Notes: generated from the letters alone by a model not told the origin. A DNA stretch of 64,000 nt from Desulfovibrio desulfuricans (GCA_015062205.1 SUVB01000058.1:1-64000), one strand, 5' to 3'. Positions 1 through 8,506 are shown, counted from the stretch's first letter. Program-made: numbers and translations.

Positions 1-2
1 CC

Positions 3-122
3 ATCACGGAATATATTGAAATCTTTTACAATAGGCAAAGAATACAAGCTGGACTTGGCTATCAATCACCAGCGGCCTTTGCCAAAAACTTGAGGCGGGG
101 CAAGACGGCACTTGCCGCTTGA
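3..122 (+). CDS. IS3-family transposase, C-terminal end (partial)
   Basis: Only the last 39 codons lie in the window; the gene enters from the left edge. The translation carries the pattern typical of the end of IS3-family OrfB integrases: a run YIEIFYNRQRIQ followed by LGYQSPAAFAKN, which closes the catalytic domain after the DDE core. The catalytic residues themselves are outside the window. The stop at 120-122 lies just before a sequence that resembles an IS3 terminal inverted repeat, so this is probably the right-hand end of an insertion sequence. Whether the full element is intact cannot be told from here. Confidence 0.85.
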   Translation: MTEYIEIFYNRQRIQAGLGYQSPAAFAKNLRRGKTALAA

Positions 123-123
123 T

Positions 124-145
124 GGCGTCTACTTTTGACAGTACA
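124..145. repeat. Probable right terminal inverted repeat of the IS3-type element
   Basis: Read on the minus strand this stretch begins TGTACTGTCAAAAGTAGACG, a form commonly seen at the tips of IS3-group elements, and it sits directly behind the transposase stop. The partner left end and the target duplication are outside the window, so the exact boundary is inferred from the terminal CA/TG. Confidence 0.6.
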
Positions 146-264
146 CCTCAGTGAGTTTTCCGGGCATAGGGCAAAATCTCCGTGCAGAGTTGTTTTGCCC
201 TACCATTTGCCCTGTTTTTTGCCCTCTCGCAAGCCCCCTCTTGAACCATCTTGATACAAGTAAA

Positions 265-305
265 AAAAGCTGAAACTCTTTTAATTCAAAGGAGTTTCAG
301 CTTTT
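265..305. terminator. Strong intrinsic terminator downstream of tRNA-Ser
   Basis: A perfect 14-bp stem (arms 265-278 and 292-305) with a 13-nt loop is flanked by A-runs on the left and T-runs on the right. Read on the minus strand it follows the tRNA-Ser gene and ends in seven T residues, so it should terminate the tRNA transcript. Being symmetric, it may also stop transcription coming from the insertion sequence. Confidence 0.85.
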
Positions 306-329
306 CTGACCGTGTCTGAGATATTATAA

Positions 330-419
330 TGGCGGAGGGGGAGGGATTTGAACCCCCGGAAGGCTCACACCTTCAACGGTTTTCAAGACCGCCGCAATCA
401 ACCGCTCTGCCACCCCTCC
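330..419 (-). tRNA. tRNA-Ser(UGA)
   Basis: The minus strand folds into a class II tRNA of 90 nt. It has a 7-bp acceptor stem GGAGGGG/CCCCTCC, discriminator G and an encoded CCA end. The D-arm begins GGCAGAGCGG, the anticodon loop is CTTGAAA with anticodon TGA, a long variable arm follows, and the T-loop is GGTTCAAATCC. The long variable arm and the TGA anticodon identify it as tRNA-Ser reading UCA-type codons. A strong terminator lies 25 nt downstream. Confidence 0.97.
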
Positions 420-720
420 GGCTTTTTTCGCTGTTTCATCCGCGCCCCGGCGTCACATGCCCTTTGCGGCATGCCGCCGTCGGCTGGAACGTCGAAATCT
501 GCAGTCTGGCGGCCATGCCCGCAGACAAACAATGCGCCTCGGTGTCGCCGGCGTGCGCCCGGGCAACCGGGCAGACAACGCAACAGTCGCCTTCACGCTG
601 ATGGGGAGCGGCCCCCGCATCCCTGATGCCGAACGCGCGGCCCCCGCACAAAAGCGCAAAACGGCGCAATTACCCTGCAGCAGGGCAACAGCGCCGCCGA
701 AAATCGCACACCCCGGTCAT
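420..720. other. Intergenic stretch between tRNA-Ser and HU
   Basis: About 300 bases without a convincing gene. It must hold the tRNA-Ser promoter on the minus strand just above 419 and the end of the HU transcript near 700. I see only short inverted repeats (for example around 682-700) and no strong promoter. Open frames here are GC-rich shadows without ribosome binding sites. Confidence 0.5.
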
Positions 721-996
721 CTACTTGATGGCGTCTTTCAGTCCCTTGCCGGGCGTGAACTTGGCAACCTTGCTGGCAGGAATGGTGATTTCCTTGCCGG
801 TGCGGGGATTGCGCCCCTTGCGGGCGGCACGCTCCACCACCTTGAAGCTGCCGAAGCCGGTAAAGGTCACGGATTCGCCTGCGGCAAGGGCTTCGCGCAG
901 CGAAGCCACGACGGCGTCCAGGGCTTCCTCGGCCTTGGCTTTGGTGGGCAGGCCGGCTTTGGCATGAATCTTTTCGACGAGTTCAGCTTTGGTCAT
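721..996 (-). CDS. DNA-binding protein HU
   Basis: A 91-residue histone-like HU-family protein, the normal length for the family. It forms dimers that bend and compact DNA in the nucleoid. The start MTKAELVEKI, the central TFTGFGSF (about 44-51), the arm sequence GRNPRTGKEI (61-70) and the ending around PGKGLKDAI are all standard HU landmarks. The start is chosen at the ATG 994-996, preceded by GGAG, rather than the long upstream extension of the frame, which resembles nothing in the family. It is transcribed alone, with a candidate promoter far upstream giving a leader of roughly 175 nt. Whether it is the alpha or beta type cannot be decided here. Confidence 0.95.
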   Translation of the reverse strand: MTKAELVEKIHAKAGLPTKAKAEEALDAVVASLREALAAGESVTFTGFGSFKVVERAARKGRNPRTGKEITIPASKVAKFTPGKGLKDAIK

Positions 997-1177
997 GACG
1001 TTCTCCATAAAGGCTTTGTGTTTTTCCCTTGCGAACCGGACCGGGCGTGCAGGCCATGTAGTCAGGCGTCGCGACCCGAAACTCCGCACCTTGGGGTAAA
1101 CCGCCACAGAAACGACCCGGTGCGCGGTACGGGAATTGTGTGCAGAACCGAAATGGGCTACGGAATAACTGCCAGTT

Positions 1178-1206
1178 TCCTTACGTGAGGGGCGGTTCCC
1201 TGTCAA
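1178..1206 (-). promoter_or_regulatory. Candidate sigma-70 promoter for HU
   Basis: On the minus strand a perfect TTGACA (1201-1206) is followed after 17 bp by TAAGGA (1178-1183), a weak -10. It lies after the murI terminator and before HU, so it is well placed for HU. The -10 match is poor, so this is only a candidate. Confidence 0.45.
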
Positions 1207-1273
1207 TGAAAAAGCGTAACATGTCGCGTCTTCTCCGGATATTGCGGCAGAACTCCGGCGCCGCGCGCCCGAC

Positions 1274-1291
1274 AAAAACTCCCGGGCGGAG
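1274..1291 (-). terminator. Short intrinsic terminator after murI
   Basis: On the minus strand CTCC, a 5-nt loop and GGAG are followed by five T residues (1274-1278). It lies about 40 nt beyond the murI stop and separates murI from HU. The stem is short, so termination strength is uncertain. Confidence 0.5.
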
Positions 1292-1329
1292 AATTTCTCT
1301 TGTAATACGTCAGGATCTTTTCAAAACAT

Positions 1330-2172
1330 CTAGAGATCGACCAGCGAAACCTCGTCGTCGCTCAGGGGTCTCCCCAGAAACAGCGAACCGGTTCTGGTAA
1401 AGCGGGCCGTATTGTCTGTGGTAAGAAAACGGTACCGGACCGGCGCTGCGTCGCCGCGCAGCAGACCTGACTGCCGCAATTCCTCCGCGACGCGCTGGGC
1501 CGTGGTGGCGGCAGAATCCACAATGCGCACGGCGGGGCCCACCACATTCTGCAGCGCCCCCTGCAGCAGGGGGAAATGCGTGCAGCCCAGCAGCAGCGTA
1601 TCCGGGGAGGACGATGCCTGCGGGACCTGCCCGGACGGTCGGAACACGTCCGACAGATAGCGGCGGGCAATGCCTTCCACCAGCGGCCCCTCCATCCATC
1701 CTTCTTCGGCCAGGGGCACAAAGAGCGTGCAGGCGAGCCCGGTGACCACGGCGTCGGGACGGATGCGCGCTATGGCCCGCTGGTACGCGCCCCCCGCAAT
1801 GGTGGCCTCCGTGGCGATGACTACAATATGTCCGTTGCGGCTGGCGGCGGCGGCGGCCTGCGCCCCCGGCTCCACCACGCCCAGCACGGGCAGGGGCGCG
1901 AAGCGCTCGCGCAGGGTGGGCAGGGCGGCGGAAGTGGCAGTATTGCAGGCCACCACAAGCATCTTCACGCCCATATCCACAAGCCGCTGCGCGGCCTTGA
2001 GCGTATAGCGCACAATGGTTTCCCTTCCCTTGGTGCCGTACGGCAGGCGGGCCGTGTCGCCGAGATAGAGCAGATCTTCTGCGGGCAGGCGTTGCGCCAG
2101 CGCCTTGAATACCGTAAGGCCGCCCATGCCGGAATCAAAAAGGCCCACCGGCAGCCGTGAAGCGTCGTTCAT
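1330..2172 (-). CDS. murI: Glutamate racemase
   Basis: A 280-residue protein converting L-glutamate to the D-glutamate needed for the peptidoglycan stem peptide. The family blocks are all present: LFDSGMGGLTV near residue 11, YLGDTARLPYG near 37, the first catalytic cysteine in ACNTATS (Cys76) and the second in GCTHFPLL (Cys197). Two ATG codons are adjacent. The second (2170-2172) is preferred because AAGGA lies 6 nt ahead of it. It is followed by its own short terminator and preceded on the same strand by the TauE-like permease, with about 130 bp between, so co-transcription with the permease is possible. Confidence 0.95.
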   Translation of the reverse strand: MNDASRLPVGLFDSGMGGLTVFKALAQRLPAEDLLYLGDTARLPYGTKGRETIVRYTLKAAQRLVDMGVKMLVVACNTATSAALPTLRERFAPLPVLGVVEPGAQAAAAASRNGHIVVIATEATIAGGAYQRAIARIRPDAVVTGLACTLFVPLAEEGWMEGPLVEGIARRYLSDVFRPSGQVPQASSSPDTLLLGCTHFPLLQGALQNVVGPAVRIVDSAATTAQRVAEELRQSGLLRGDAAPVRYRFLTTDNTARFTRTGSLFLGRPLSDDEVSLVDL

Positions 2173-2303
2173 CATGCTTCCTTGTCGTGGAGTCGGCATG
2201 CCCTGCCCAACGCTCTGCCGCCTGCCGCAGCGGGCCGCCCCGGCACGACAGTCGGGGGCGCGTCCGCGCGCGACGGGCGGCGCGCGGGTCAGGCGCATCC
2301 GCG

Positions 2304-3221
2304 CTACAGACCTTGGCCCAAATAGCGCACGGCTGTAAAGAGCAAAATCGCTGCCAGCATCGCTTTCAGCACTGCGGCGGGCACATGTTTCTGGCAGCGT
2401 GCGCCGAAATACATGCCGCACATGCCGCCCAGCCCCACCAGCAGGCCCAGACGCCAGTCCGGCGCGACGGACATGCCGGGATAGAAGGGCGCGAGCAGCG
2501 CGTAGAAGCCCACGCCCGCCAGCGAGGTGACGGCCGTGGCCAGCAGGGTGGAACCGGCCGTCACATACACGGGCAGGCCGAATACCCCCACGAGAAAGGG
2601 CGACATGATAGCCCCGCCGCCGATGCCGTATGCGCCCCCCACAAGCCCCACGGCCATGCTCAGCAGCAGCAGCGCCCGCGTGGAGACCGTGTGCGTGACG
2701 TCCTGAAAGGTGAAGGAAATTTCCCTGCAGGTCCAACGCAGCACCCGGCAGGGCAACGGCCCGCCCTGGGCACCCTGTCCGGCGGGCCGGGCTTCGGACG
2801 GCGAACCGGCGCGTCGCGCCGCCCGCTCCCGCCGCAGGGTCAGGGCCATGCGCCCCCCGATGTACAGCAGCACCAGCCCGGCAAATATTTTGAAATGCCG
2901 GGGATCGGGCAGAAGATGAATGCGCGCCAGCGCCCCGATGAAGACGCCCGGCAGCGTTCCCGCCGCCACGGTGCAGGCCAGGGGCCAGACCAGACGCCCC
3001 TCCCGCCAGTAGCGCCAGACCCCGGAGGGGCAGGCCAGCACATTATAGAACTGGTTGGTGGCGCTGACGCTGGGGTTGGCATAGCCCAGCACGCTCATCT
3101 GAAAGGGCAGCAGCAGAAAGGCACCGGAAATGCCGCCCATGGAAGTGAAGAACGAAATGCCCAGCGCCACGCCGAAGGGCAGCAGCGGATGGCATTCAAT
3201 GCCGGCGGTGGGAAAATACAT
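2304..3221 (-). CDS. TauE/SafE-family anion permease
   Basis: A 305-residue inner-membrane protein of the sulfite exporter TauE/SafE family. The sequence shows two homologous halves of roughly four membrane segments each, with glycine-rich turns ([18 protein letters not shown] near the start, [18 protein letters not shown] near 195-215) that are characteristic of the family. A basic, hydrophilic cytoplasmic loop separates the halves. The start at 3219-3221 has CTGGAGG five nt ahead. Members move sulfite, sulfoacetate or other small anions; the substrate here is inferred only from family membership. A long perfect inverted repeat lies 25 bp upstream of the start and may control it. Confidence 0.85.
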   Translation of the reverse strand: MYFPTAGIECHPLLPFGVALGISFFTSMGGISGAFLLLPFQMSVLGYANPSVSATNQFYNVLACPSGVWRYWREGRLVWPLACTVAAGTLPGVFIGALARIHLLPDPRHFKIFAGLVLLYIGGRMALTLRRERAARRAGSPSEARPAGQGAQGGPLPCRVLRWTCREISFTFQDVTHTVSTRALLLLSMAVGLVGGAYGIGGGAIMSPFLVGVFGLPVYVTAGSTLLATAVTSLAGVGFYALLAPFYPGMSVAPDWRLGLLVGLGGMCGMYFGARCQKHVPAAVLKAMLAAILLFTAVRYLGQGL

Positions 3222-3246
3222 GCGCGCCTCCAGAGTATGCGGCCAC

Positions 3247-3286
3247 ACTGATAATCACGCTTTGCAGCATAAGCGTGATTATCAGT
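3247..3286. promoter_or_regulatory. Perfect 16-bp inverted repeat between tauE-like gene and hisH
   Basis: Arms 3247-3262 and 3271-3286 are exact reverse complements around an 8-nt spacer. It lies in the divergent intergenic region, 25 bp ahead of the permease start and about 125 bp ahead of hisH. No T-run follows on either strand, and no gene ends here, so an operator or RNA hairpin in the permease leader is more likely than a terminator. The regulator is unknown. Confidence 0.6.
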
Positions 3287-3411
3287 ATTGTCACCCCCTG
3301 CCGCGCGCGGCGCGTTGCCTGCGACGCGGCAAACATGTATGCTGCGTTTCTGACGCTCCGCAGGCTGCTGCCTGCGGCCGTTATCGACATATTTTCCCTG
3401 AGGATGCAACC

Positions 3412-4050
3412 ATGCTGGCCATTCTGGACTACGGGGCAGGCAACCAGACAAGCGTGCGCCGCGCCCTGGAACACGAGCGCATTCCCTGCGTCATCACGGC
3501 GGATCCCGCCGTGCTGGAACGCGCGCACGGCGTCATCTTTCCCGGCGTGGGCGCGGCCGGGCAGGCCATGCGCGTGCTGCGCGAAACCGGACTGGACAAC
3601 TGCCTGCGCGCCGTGGTCGATCGCGGCCAGCCCCTGCTGGGCATCTGCCTGGGCTGCCAGATATTGCTGGAGCGCAGCGAGGAGAACGACGCCCCCACGC
3701 TGGGCATCGTACCGGGACAGTGCCGCCGCTTCGCAGACGGCATGCGCGAGGAGGACGGCTCCCCCGCGCCGGTGCCGCACATGGGCTGGAACAGCCTGCG
3801 CGTCAAGAAATCCTGTCCGCTGCTGCAGGGCGTGGACCCTGCGGCGGAATTCTATTTTGTGCACAGCTATTATGCAGAGCCGGATCCGGCCCTTGTCATC
3901 GCCACCACGGTCTACGGGCGCGAATTCTGTTCCGTCTACGGGCGCGACGGCCTGTGGGCAGCCCAGTTCCATCCGGAAAAGAGCGGCCGCCCCGGCCTGA
4001 CCCTGCTGCGCAATTTCCACGACTACTGCGAGGCGCGCCATGCTCAGTAA
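3412..4050 (+). CDS. hisH: Imidazole glycerol phosphate synthase, glutaminase subunit
   Basis: A 212-residue class I glutamine amidotransferase that supplies ammonia to HisF for the fifth step of histidine synthesis. The catalytic triad is visible: the nucleophile in LLGICLGCQ (Cys79) and the His-Glu pair in FHPEKSG (His187, Glu189). The start [10 protein letters not shown] fixes the N-terminus and is typical of HisH. The ATG at 3412 follows GAGG nine nt upstream; a nearer ATG at 3404 is out of frame. Its end overlaps the hisF start by 11 bp, so the two subunits are translationally coupled. Confidence 0.95.
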   Translation: MLAILDYGAGNQTSVRRALEHERIPCVITADPAVLERAHGVIFPGVGAAGQAMRVLRETGLDNCLRAVVDRGQPLLGICLGCQILLERSEENDAPTLGIVPGQCRRFADGMREEDGSPAPVPHMGWNSLRVKKSCPLLQGVDPAAEFYFVHSYYAEPDPALVIATTVYGREFCSVYGRDGLWAAQFHPEKSGRPGLTLLRNFHDYCEARHAQ

Positions 4051-4819
4051 ACGCGTCATTCCCTGTCTGGACGTGCGCAACGGCAGGCTGACCAAGGGCA
4101 TCAGGTTCGCGGGCAACGAGGACATCGGCGACCCCGTGGAAAGCGCGCGCCGCTACTATGAAGAGGGCGCGGACGAAATCGTGTTCTACGACATCACGGC
4201 CTCGGCCGAGGCGCGGAGCATCTTCCTCGATGTGGTGGAACGCGTGGCCGCGCAGATTTTCATCCCCTTTTCCGTGGGCGGCGGCATTGCCTCTGTGGCG
4301 GACATGCGCGCCGTGCTGCTGGCCGGGGCGGAAAAAGTCTCCGTCAATTCCGCCGCCGTAGCCAATCCGCGCCTCATCAGCGAGGGAGCGGACGCCTTCG
4401 GCTCGCAGGCCATTGTGGTCGGTATGGACGTGCTGGCCGTGCCCGCCACGCCTGAAATCCCCTCCGGGTATGAAATCGTCATCCACGGGGGCCGCAAACG
4501 CATGGGCCTGGACGCCGTGGCCTGGGCGCGCCGCTGCCGGGAGCTGGGCGCGGGCGAGCTCTGCGTCAACTCCATAGACGCGGACGGCACCAGGGACGGC
4601 TATGAACTCACGCTTACCCGCGCCATCGCAGAGGCCGTCTCCATCCCCGTCATCGCCTCCGGCGGCGCGGGCGAACCACGGCACATGCTGGAGGCCGTCA
4701 CCACGGGCGGGGCGTCGGCCGCGCTCATCGCGTCCATTGTTCACTACGGGCAGTACTCCATCCGCCAGTGCAAGGAGTATATGGCGCAACACGGCGCCAA
4801 GGTGCGCCGCACATGGTAG
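4040..4819 (+). CDS. hisF: Imidazole glycerol phosphate synthase, cyclase subunit
   Basis: A 259-residue (beta/alpha)8 barrel, the expected length, that uses ammonia from HisH to make imidazole glycerol phosphate and AICAR. The N-terminal [13 protein letters not shown] carries the catalytic Asp11, and VNSIDADGT (about 174-182) carries the second catalytic Asp. The phosphate-binding loops SVGGGI and ASGGAG are present. It overlaps hisH upstream and its last codons overlap the start of the LarE-like gene, making a three-gene transcription unit. No other histidine gene is in the window. Confidence 0.95.
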   Translation: MLSKRVIPCLDVRNGRLTKGIRFAGNEDIGDPVESARRYYEEGADEIVFYDITASAEARSIFLDVVERVAAQIFIPFSVGGGIASVADMRAVLLAGAEKVSVNSAAVANPRLISEGADAFGSQAIVVGMDVLAVPATPEIPSGYEIVIHGGRKRMGLDAVAWARRCRELGAGELCVNSIDADGTRDGYELTLTRAIAEAVSIPVIASGGAGEPRHMLEAVTTGGASAALIASIVHYGQYSIRQCKEYMAQHGAKVRRTW

Positions 4820-5712
4820 CAACCGCCCTCACACCGGACGGGGCAACGCGGGACGCCGCCATGCCGAAAGAGCCTGAGCCCGGCGCCGCGCCGACAGCGG
4901 CAAGCCTGCCCGCGCGGCTCGTCCGGACGCTCCGGAACCTGCCGCGCATGGCCGTGGCCTTTTCCGGCGGACTGGACAGCCGCTTCCTGTGCCACGCGGC
5001 CCTGCTCTGCGGCTGCGACGTGCTGGCCGTGCACGCGCGCGGGCCGCACATTCCCCGCCACGAAAGCGCGGAGGCCGAAACCTGGGCGCAAGGGCGCCGC
5101 CTGCCCCTGCTGCTCGTCAGCTACAACCCTCTTCAATTTCCGGATGTCGCGCAGACGACCCCACAACGCTGCTATGCCTGCAAGAAGGGGCTTATTGCGC
5201 TTTTGCGCAACGAACTTACGGCACAGAATGATGACCGCGTGCTGTGCGACGGCACCAATGCCGACGATATGCAGGTGTACCGTCCGGGGCTCAGGGCGCT
5301 GCGGGAGGGCGGCGTGCGTTCCCCCCTGGCGGAGGCCGGGCTTGCCAAGGCTGACGTGCGCGCCGCCGCGCGGGCCTCGGGGCTGGACCGGCCGGAGCAG
5401 CGCGCGCGCCCCTGCCTGCTGACGCGCTTTGCCTACGGCCTTGCGCCGAATGCCGCCGCCCTGCGGCAGCTGGACGAAGCGGAAGCCGCCCTGGCGGCCC
5501 TGCCCGCCCCTGACGGCGCGCCGGGCGTTCTGGGGGACTTCCGCCTGCGGCTGACGCCCGCGCCCCTGCTGCAGGCGCAGCACCTGCCCGGGTTCCTGAA
5601 GACGCCTGTGCGGGCGCTGCTGGCCCGTTGCGGGTTTCCCTCCTGCGCCCTCGTCGAAGGGGAGAACATCAGCGGATTTTACGATGCGGAACGCGACAGC
5701 CACACGGGATAA
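4813..5712 (+). CDS. LarE-like ATP-dependent sulfur transferase
   Basis: A 299-residue member of the ATP pyrophosphatase family related to LarE, which adenylates a substrate and donates sulfur. The PP-loop reads AFSGGLDS (49-56) and a second ATP-site block DGTNADD follows near 146-152. Three cysteines lie where the cluster-bearing LarE type has them: RCYACK (Cys120, Cys123) and ARPCLLTR (Cys201). This suggests the three-cysteine form rather than the single-cysteine sacrificial form, but that is inference. The start ATG at 4813 overlaps the hisF stop, with an alternative ATG at 4861. No larA, larB or larC is nearby, so its substrate need not be the nickel-pincer nucleotide. Confidence 0.8.
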   Translation: MVATALTPDGATRDAAMPKEPEPGAAPTAASLPARLVRTLRNLPRMAVAFSGGLDSRFLCHAALLCGCDVLAVHARGPHIPRHESAEAETWAQGRRLPLLLVSYNPLQFPDVAQTTPQRCYACKKGLIALLRNELTAQNDDRVLCDGTNADDMQVYRPGLRALREGGVRSPLAEAGLAKADVRAAARASGLDRPEQRARPCLLTRFAYGLAPNAAALRQLDEAEAALAALPAPDGAPGVLGDFRLRLTPAPLLQAQHLPGFLKTPVRALLARCGFPSCALVEGENISGFYDAERDSHTG

Positions 5713-5774
5713 CCGGCCCTTCGGCGTCCGCGCCGCGCCATCCGGGCGTAATCGCGCCGCAGGACTGGACTTTA

Positions 5775-5804
5775 CTGACAAAAGCGCCTATCAATAGAGA
5801 TTAT
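5775..5804 (+). promoter_or_regulatory. Candidate promoter for the 35-residue basic protein
   Basis: CTGACA (5775-5780) and GATTAT (5799-5804) are 18 bp apart, giving a leader of about 130 nt. The leader contains a perfect 8-bp hairpin (5894-5901 with 5909-5916, 7-nt loop) that may instead mark the end of the LarE-like transcript. Evidence is pattern-based only. Confidence 0.35.
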
Positions 5805-5943
5805 TATCGTAACGGCACAATCGCAGCATCAGCGCTGCACGCGCGCATTCCTCAGCGGATATCCTGCAATATCAGTGAGATCCGCAAAATATCGCGCGGC
5901 AGGGGCTGTGCCGCGCCATCACGGACTTTTCCAGGAGGAAATC

Positions 5944-6051
5944 ATGGCTCACAAAAAAGTTGAACGGAAAAAGGAACTGGACCGCCGCCGCCATCGTCGC
6001 GCCCAGCGCCTGAAGCAGCGCATTCACGAAGCCAAGGCCGCCAGGGCGTAA
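5944..6051 (+). CDS. Very small basic protein (35 residues)
   Basis: A 35-residue open frame beginning MAHKKVERKKELDRRRHRR and ending in KAARA. It is preceded by a near-perfect ribosome binding site CAGGAGGAA at 7 nt, which argues strongly that it is translated. Over half of the residues are Lys, Arg or His, and it should form one amphipathic helix. Such composition is seen in ribosome-associated or RNA-binding microproteins, but I do not recognise a named family. It sits alone between the LarE-like gene and the FmdB-type gene, with a hairpin after it. The function is unknown. Confidence 0.7.
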   Translation: MAHKKVERKKELDRRRHRRAQRLKQRIHEAKAARA

Positions 6052-6070
6052 CTTCCCGTTTTTGTACAAC

Positions 6071-6110
6071 CCGCATGCGCCGTCGCCCCACAGGCGCGAC
6101 GGGCATGCGG
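6071..6110 (+). terminator. GC-rich hairpin after the small basic protein
   Basis: CCGCATGC (6071-6078) pairs with GCATGCGG (6103-6110), and an inner CCGTCGC/GCGACGG block extends the stem with one bulged G. No T-run follows, so it is either a factor-assisted terminator or a transcript-stabilising hairpin. Confidence 0.45.
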
Positions 6111-6237
6111 CCCCCAAACGTCCGGAGCATGCTCCGCAGGGCCGCATGCCGTGCGCCCGCCCGCAGCGGCGCGAACACAACGGGCAGCACGGCCCATGCG
6201 GCGCGATGCCGTGCCGTGACCGTTTTTGGTGTTTGTC

Positions 6238-6603
6238 ATGCCTATTTATGAATATCAGTGTCCCAACTGCCGCCATACGTTTGAGGAGTGGGTCAGGCTT
6301 GCCGACGCGCACGGGCAGGAGCCCTGCCCCAAGTGCGGCGCGCCCTCCCCGCGCATCATGTCGCACACGTCCTTTGTGCTGAAGGGCGGCGGCTGGTATG
6401 TCAGCGACTACGGCTACCGCAAGGGCGTCAAGGAGGACGGCGCTCCTTCCGCTGCCGGTGACGCCTCTTCCGAGACGGCGTCTTCCCGGACATCGGCATC
6501 CGCGCCGGACGCCGGAAACAAGGGCGCTTCCGCGCCGAGCGCCGCCACGGTTCCCGCAGCCGGGCCGGCTCCAAAAGCCAGGGCCGCAGGCGCGGCTTCG
6601 TGA
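6238..6603 (+). CDS. FmdB-family zinc ribbon protein
   Basis: A 121-residue protein whose first 50 residues form the FmdB/putative regulatory zinc ribbon: MPIYEYQCPNCRHTFE, then PCPKCGAPSPRI, giving two CxxC pairs. A glycine-tryptophan segment GGGWYVSDYGY follows, also usual for the family. The remaining half is an Ala/Ser/Pro-rich tail of low complexity with no predicted fold. The start at 6238 is chosen from the conserved MPIYEY; upstream in-frame TTG and GTG codons are unlikely. It is closely followed by purB (7 bp). The role of these ribbons is unproven, and transcription regulation has been proposed. Confidence 0.85.
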   Translation: MPIYEYQCPNCRHTFEEWVRLADAHGQEPCPKCGAPSPRIMSHTSFVLKGGGWYVSDYGYRKGVKEDGAPSAAGDASSETASSRTSASAPDAGNKGASAPSAATVPAAGPAPKARAAGAAS

Positions 6604-6610
6604 GGCAAGC

Positions 6611-7927
6611 ATGATTGACCGCTACACCCGCCCCGAGATGGGCCGCATCTGGACCCTTGAAAACCGCTACAAGGCCTGGCTTGATGTGGAGTTGGCCGTG
6701 TGCGAGGCTTGGAGCGACATGGGCCGCGTGCCCGCCGAAGCCGTACGGAACATCAGGGCCAGGGCCGTCGTCGATGTGGACCGCATCCTGGCCATTGAGG
6801 AGGTGACGCGCCACGACGTCATCGCCTTCCTGACCTCGCTGGAGGAGAAGGTGGGCGCCGAGGACGCCCGCTACATCCATCTGGGCTGCACCTCCTCCGA
6901 CATCGTGGACACGGCCAACGCCCTGCTGCTTGTGCAGGCGGGGACGCTCATCCTCAAGGACATCCGCGCGCTGCTGGGCACGCTGGAAGACATGGCCCGC
7001 CGCCACAAGGGCGTGCTCTGCATGGGGCGCACCCACGGCATCCATGCGGAACCCACCAGCTTCGGCCTGAAAATGGCAGGGTTCTTTGCAGAATTTGAAC
7101 GCCATCTGGCGCGCGTGCAGGCCGGGCTGGAGAGCGTGCGCGTCGGCAAGATTTCCGGGGCCGTGGGCACCTACGCCTTTCTGTCGCCCGAGCTGGAGCA
7201 GCGCGCCCTGTCCCGCCTGGGGCTGGAGGTGGACCCGCACTCCACGCAGATTGTCCAGCGCGACAGATATGCGCATTTCTTCACCTCGCTGGCCGTCATG
7301 GCCGGCGGCGTGGAGCGTTTGTGCGTCGAGCTGCGGCATTTGCAGCGCACGGAAGTACTGGAGGTGGAAGAGGGCTTCGCCAAGGGGCAGAAAGGCTCCT
7401 CGGCCATGCCGCACAAAAAAAACCCCATCTCCGCCGAAAATCTGTGCGGCCTCTCGCGCCTTCTGCGCTCCAACGCCCTTGCCGCCTTGGAAGATCAGGC
7501 TCTGTGGCACGAACGGGACATCAGCCATTCCTCGGTGGAGCGCGTCATCATGCCCGACTCCACCATCTTGGCCGACTACGCGCTCAACCGCCTCAACCGC
7601 CTGCTCTCGGGACTGGTGGTCAGGCCCGAGCGCATGCGCGAAAACATGGAACGCTCCTATGGCCTGTACTTCTCACAGCGCGTGCTGACGGCGCTCATCG
7701 CCACCGGCCTGCCCCGGCAGAAGGCCTATGAAGCTGTGCAGCGCCTGGCCATGCAGAGCTGGGAGAGCCGCACGCCCTTCCCCGATCTCGTGCGGCAGGA
7801 TGCGGACATGCGTTCGCGGCTGGGCGGAACAGCGCTGGACGAACTTTTCGATCCCGCCTACTACCTGCAGCACGAGGACGAAATCTACGCCCGCGTGTTC
7901 AAAAACGCCGAGGCCCACAGGGCCTGA
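6611..7927 (+). CDS. purB: Adenylosuccinate lyase
   Basis: A 438-residue member of the fumarase/aspartase superfamily that acts twice in purine synthesis, splitting SAICAR and adenylosuccinate to release fumarate. The start MIDRYTRPEMGRIW is typical of the bacterial enzyme. TSSDIVDTANALL and GRTHGIHAEPTSFG carry active-site residues. The family signature GSSAMPHKKNP lies near residues 262-273 and holds the catalytic serine loop. The start ATG at 6611 follows TGAGGC. It is in an operon with fmdB upstream and pyrE 6 bp downstream, a nucleotide-synthesis pairing. Confidence 0.96.
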   Translation: MIDRYTRPEMGRIWTLENRYKAWLDVELAVCEAWSDMGRVPAEAVRNIRARAVVDVDRILAIEEVTRHDVIAFLTSLEEKVGAEDARYIHLGCTSSDIVDTANALLLVQAGTLILKDIRALLGTLEDMARRHKGVLCMGRTHGIHAEPTSFGLKMAGFFAEFERHLARVQAGLESVRVGKISGAVGTYAFLSPELEQRALSRLGLEVDPHSTQIVQRDRYAHFFTSLAVMAGGVERLCVELRHLQRTEVLEVEEGFAKGQKGSSAMPHKKNPISAENLCGLSRLLRSNALAALEDQALWHERDISHSSVERVIMPDSTILADYALNRLNRLLSGLVVRPERMRENMERSYGLYFSQRVLTALIATGLPRQKAYEAVQRLAMQSWESRTPFPDLVRQDADMRSRLGGTALDELFDPAYYLQHEDEIYARVFKNAEAHRA

Positions 7928-7933
7928 GGACAT

Positions 7934-8506
7934 ATGACCGCTGAAGAAGTGCTGACGCTCAAGCGCCGCCTGGCCAGGCTGCTGGTGGAAAAATCCTACC
8001 GGGAAGGGGACTTCCTGCTGGCTTCGGGCCGCAGGAGCGACTACTATTTTGATTGTCGCGTCACCGCCCTGCACGCCGAGGGTTCATGGCTCATCGGCAC
8101 GCTGTTCAACAATCTGCTTAAGGATCTGGACATCAGGGGCGTGGGCGGCATGACGCTGGGGGCAGACCCGCTGGTCGCCGCCACCACGGTTATCTCACAT
8201 GAACAGGGGCGTCCCCTCGACGGGCTGCTGGTGCGCAAGGAAGCCAAGGGGCACGGCACTGCGCAGTTCGTGGAGGGGTTGGGCAATTTCCGCGCGGGCG
8301 ACCGCGTGGCTATGCTGGAAGATGTGGTCACTACCGGCGGTTCCCTGCTCAAAGCCTGCGAACGCGTACGCGGGGCCGGGCTGTCCATTGCGGCGGTATG
8401 CGCCATTCTGGACCGGGAAGAAGGCGGCCGGGAAAAGCTCCGTGAGGCGGGATATGACCTGCATGCCCTCTTTACCCGCGCGGAATTGGTGGCGCTTGCG
8501 CGCTAG
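7934..8506 (+). CDS. pyrE: Orotate phosphoribosyltransferase
   Basis: A 190-residue type I phosphoribosyltransferase joining orotate and PRPP to form orotidine 5'-phosphate in pyrimidine synthesis. The flexible-loop lysines appear in VRKEAKGHGT. The PRPP-binding motif AMLEDVVTTGGS lies near residues 125-137. The N-terminal EGDFLLASGRRSDYYFD is the orotate-side block. It starts 6 bp after purB with TGAGGA ahead of the ATG. Its last codons overlap the likely TTG start of the next gene. Confidence 0.95.
   Translation: MTAEEVLTLKRRLARLLVEKSYREGDFLLASGRRSDYYFDCRVTALHAEGSWLIGTLFNNLLKDLDIRGVGGMTLGADPLVAATTVISHEQGRPLDGLLVRKEAKGHGTAQFVEGLGNFRAGDRVAMLEDVVTTGGSLLKACERVRGAGLSIAAVCAILDREEGGREKLREAGYDLHALFTRAELVALAR

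Noticed and set aside
1-145. Start of a genomic island
   Set aside because: Only an insertion-sequence end is visible. The following genes (tRNA-Ser, HU, murI) are ordinary core genes with typical composition, so an island boundary cannot be supported.
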